A DNA stretch of 5,275 nucleotides. Origin: an uncultured Collinsella sp. (GTDB taxonomy: Bacteria; Actinomycetota; Coriobacteriia; Coriobacteriales; Coriobacteriaceae). Numbering within the stretch: the stretch's first letter is position 1; every line of letters begins with the position of its first letter. The notes under the pieces were generated by a model. That model was not told the origin of the DNA and did no database searches. It saw only the letters and a list, made by a program, of their open reading frames with translations. Made by a program: the position numbers and the translations under genes. Shown here piece by piece: positions 3,367 to 5,275 of this stretch. The stretch lies in NCBI GenBank assembly GCA_900752345.1, contig CAADVA010000166.1:1-5275 (forward strand). Direction: 5' to 3'.

Positions 3367-5275
3367 GTGGCAAAGAAGAAGACGAAGAACCAGCCAAAGA
3401 AAAAGCAGGTCAACGCCGAGAACGTCATCGGCCTGCACTCCGAGGTCACCGACCAGCCGATCACGCAGACGCTCGAGGTCAACTACATGCCCTACGCCAT
3501 GAGCGTCAACGTCTCGCGTGCATTCCCCGAGATCGACGGCTTTAAGCCCTCGCACCGCAAGCTGCTCTACACCATGTACAAGATGGGTCTGCTCAAGGGC
3601 GAGCGCCAGAAGAGCGCCAACATCGTGGGTCAGACCATGAAGCTCAACCCGCACGGCGACGCCGCCATCTACGAGACGATGGTGCGCCTGGCCACCGGCA
3701 ACGAGGCGCTGCTCGCCCCCTTCGTGGAGTCGAAGGGCAACTTTGGCAAGTACTATTCGGGCGACCTGAGCTACGCCGCCTCGCGTTATACCGAAGCCAA
3801 GCTCTCCCCCATCAGCGCCGAGATCTTCAAGGACATCGACAAGGACCCGGTCGACTTCGTCGACAGCTACGACGGCGCCATGAAGGAGCCGCGCCTGCTG
3901 CCCACCACGTTCCCCAACATCCTTGTCTCGGCCAATAAGGGCATCGGCGTCGCCATGGCTTCTGACATCTGCGGTTTCAACCTCAACGAGGTCTGTACCG
4001 CAACGATGCACTACCTGCAGGATCCCGACTGCGACCTGCTCGAGTACATGCCCATGCCCGACTTCTCGACCGGCGGCGAGATTATCTACCGCCGCGAGGA
4101 GATGGAAAAGATTATCGAGACCGGCCTGGGCAGCTTCCAGATTCGCTCCCGTTGGCGCTGGATTCCCGAAGAGCGCATTATCGAGGTCTACGAGATCCCC
4201 TACACCACCAAGACCGATGTCATCATCGAGCGCATCGTCAAGCTCTCCAAAGAGGGCAAGGTCAAGGAGATTGCTGACATCCGCGACGAAACCGACCTCT
4301 CGGGTTTGCGCATCGCCATCGACCTTAAGCGCGGTGTCGACCCCGACAAGCTCATGGCCAAGCTCTATCGCTCGACCACGCTGCAGGATTCGTTCTCGTG
4401 CAACTTCAACGTGCTCGTCGACGGCTATCCCCGTGTTATGGGCGTGCGCCAGATTCTGCACGAGTGGGTCAAATGGCGTATTGAGTCCACGCGTCGCCGC
4501 ATTAACTTTGACCTGGGCAAAAAGTCCGAGCGCCTGCACCTGCTGCACGGCCTCGAGGCGATTCTGCTCGACATCGACAAGGCCATCGCCATCATCCGCG
4601 GAACCAAACTCGAAGCCGAGGGCGTGCCCAACCTTATGAAGGGTTTCGACATCGACGAGACCCAGGCCGAGTTTGTTGCCGAACTTAAGCTCCGCAACAT
4701 CAACGAGGAGTACATCCTCAACCGCACCAAAGACATCGCTAAGCTCGAGGACGAGATTGCCGAGCTTGAGGAGATCCTCTCCAGCGAGGACAACATTAAG
4801 AAGGTCATCAGCGACGAGCTGGCAGCGGTCAACAAGAAGTATGTGATGCCGCGCCGCACGGGCAGAATTGAGCCCCATGAGGTCATCGAGGTGAGCCTGG
4901 AGCCCGAGGTCGAGGAGTACCCGGTCACCATCATGCTCTCGCGCGATGGCTACCTCAAAAAGATGACCGACCGTGTGCTCAAGAAGGCCACCACGCTCAA
5001 GTATAAAGACGGCGACAAGCCCTTTATCGAGTTCCCGTCCTCCAATACGCACGAGCTGCTCGTGTTTACCAACAAGAGCCAGGTGTATAAGTGCAAGGTC
5101 GCGACGTTTGAGGATACCAAGTCGGCCCAGCTGGGCTCGTACCTGCCGACCGATCTTGAGATGGAACCCGACGAGGGTGTCATCTGGGTCATCGACCCCG
5201 AGGACTACAAGGCCGACGTGTTGTTCGTCTTTGAGAACGGCCGCGTGGTGCGCGTCGCGCTTTCTGGATACGTCA
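3367..5275 (+). CDS. parC: Type IIA DNA topoisomerase, subunit A (ParC/GyrA-like), 3' end outside the window
   Basis: The frame is open from GTG 3367 to the edge, giving 636 codons with no stop. This subunit cuts both strands of one DNA duplex through a tyrosine bond and reseals them after another duplex has passed. A Lys-rich start (seven Lys in residues 3-13) precedes the winged-helix breakage-reunion domain. Its features are DGFKPSHRKLLYTM near 57-70, NPHGD at 94-98, and the catalytic pair Arg140-Tyr141 in AASRYTEAKL. PNILVSANKGIGVAMAS near 184-200 aligns with the GyrA loop holding the DNA-intercalating Ile. Charged helices at about 395-490 match the coiled-coil arm and C-gate. A beta-pinwheel begins near 515, with blade-like strands at 520-533, 564-578 and 617-632. 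No GyrA box is visible between the first two blades. The gene follows subunit B after 45 nt without an evident promoter or terminator, so co-transcription is likely. Going by family length, roughly 100-200 residues are missing. A topoisomerase IV role is inferred. Confidence 0.93.
   Translation, partial: MAKKKTKNQPKKKQVNAENVIGLHSEVTDQPITQTLEVNYMPYAMSVNVSRAFPEIDGFKPSHRKLLYTMYKMGLLKGERQKSANIVGQTMKLNPHGDAAIYETMVRLATGNEALLAPFVESKGNFGKYYSGDLSYAASRYTEAKLSPISAEIFKDIDKDPVDFVDSYDGAMKEPRLLPTTFPNILVSANKGIGVAMASDICGFNLNEVCTATMHYLQDPDCDLLEYMPMPDFSTGGEIIYRREEMEKIIETGLGSFQIRSRWRWIPEERIIEVYEIPYTTKTDVIIERIVKLSKEGKVKEIADIRDETDLSGLRIAIDLKRGVDPDKLMAKLYRSTTLQDSFSCNFNVLVDGYPRVMGVRQILHEWVKWRIESTRRRINFDLGKKSERLHLLHGLEAILLDIDKAIAIIRGTKLEAEGVPNLMKGFDIDETQAEFVAELKLRNINEEYILNRTKDIAKLEDEIAELEEILSSEDNIKKVISDELAAVNKKYVMPRRTGRIEPHEVIEVSLEPEVEEYPVTIMLSRDGYLKKMTDRVLKKATTLKYKDGDKPFIEFPSSNTHELLVFTNKSQVYKCKVATFEDTKSAQLGSYLPTDLEMEPDEGVIWVIDPEDYKADVLFVFENGRVVRVALSGYV

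Noticed and set aside
3923..4639. A 238-codon forward frame inside the A-subunit gene
   Set aside because: It is a frame-shifted shadow rich in Ser, Arg, Pro and Thr. The A-subunit frame is continuous and conserved through this stretch.
1765..5052. A 1095-codon open frame on the minus strand opposite both topoisomerase genes
   Set aside because: It lies antisense to two proteins with intact catalytic motifs. Its translation is rich in Leu, Val, Asp, Gly and His without recognisable domains, as expected when high-GC codons are read backwards. It crosses the boundary between the two genes only because no stop happens to fall there.

Overview
The window looks like chromosomal DNA from a high-GC, Gram-positive gut bacterium. 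The best guess is a member of the Coriobacteriia such as Collinsella. This rests on GC-rich third codon positions, clear Shine-Dalgarno sites, and the strong resemblance of the two large proteins to a topoisomerase pair I know from Lachnospiraceae-type Clostridia and Coriobacteriia. The genus is an inference; no ribosomal or other taxonomic marker is present.

Layout, left to right. (1) Bases 2-91 are the last 29 codons of a rightward gene, whose end resembles the tail of a membrane anchor. (2) A strong 17-bp hairpin at 139-176 separates it from a convergent leftward operon and probably terminates both. (3) The leftward operon (1005 down to 181) encodes a 76-residue XRE/Cro-type repressor and a 194-residue four-helix membrane protein. 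They are 9 nt apart, and the ribosome site of the second overlaps the stop codon of the first. A near-consensus sigma-A promoter at 1054-1082 drives the pair and is bracketed by three copies of a 9-12 bp repeat, the likely operator. (4) The intergenic stretch 1006-1323 (318 bp) also holds a perfect 16-bp inverted repeat that contains a good match to the Gram-positive LexA (SOS) box, plus a second cluster of small overlapping palindromes. (5) From 1324 to the right edge lie two co-directional genes for the B (ATPase/TOPRIM) and A (breakage-reunion) subunits of a type IIA DNA topoisomerase. The A gene runs off the window.

The two topoisomerase genes form a two-gene unit (45 nt gap) and should assemble as an A2B2 enzyme. 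All catalytic residues that I can align are present, but the pair is clearly divergent from standard GyrA/GyrB. The ATPase N-terminus is altered, HPHGD is replaced by NPHGD, the quinolone-contact Ser/Asp positions are Ala/Glu, and no GyrA box is visible in the visible part of the beta-pinwheel. It is therefore most likely the cell's second type IIA enzyme with a topoisomerase IV-like (decatenating or relaxing) role, here called parE/parC-like. The LexA-like box upstream suggests possible DNA-damage control. The divergent XRE/membrane-protein operon shares the intergenic region, but nothing in the sequence shows a functional link to the topoisomerase.
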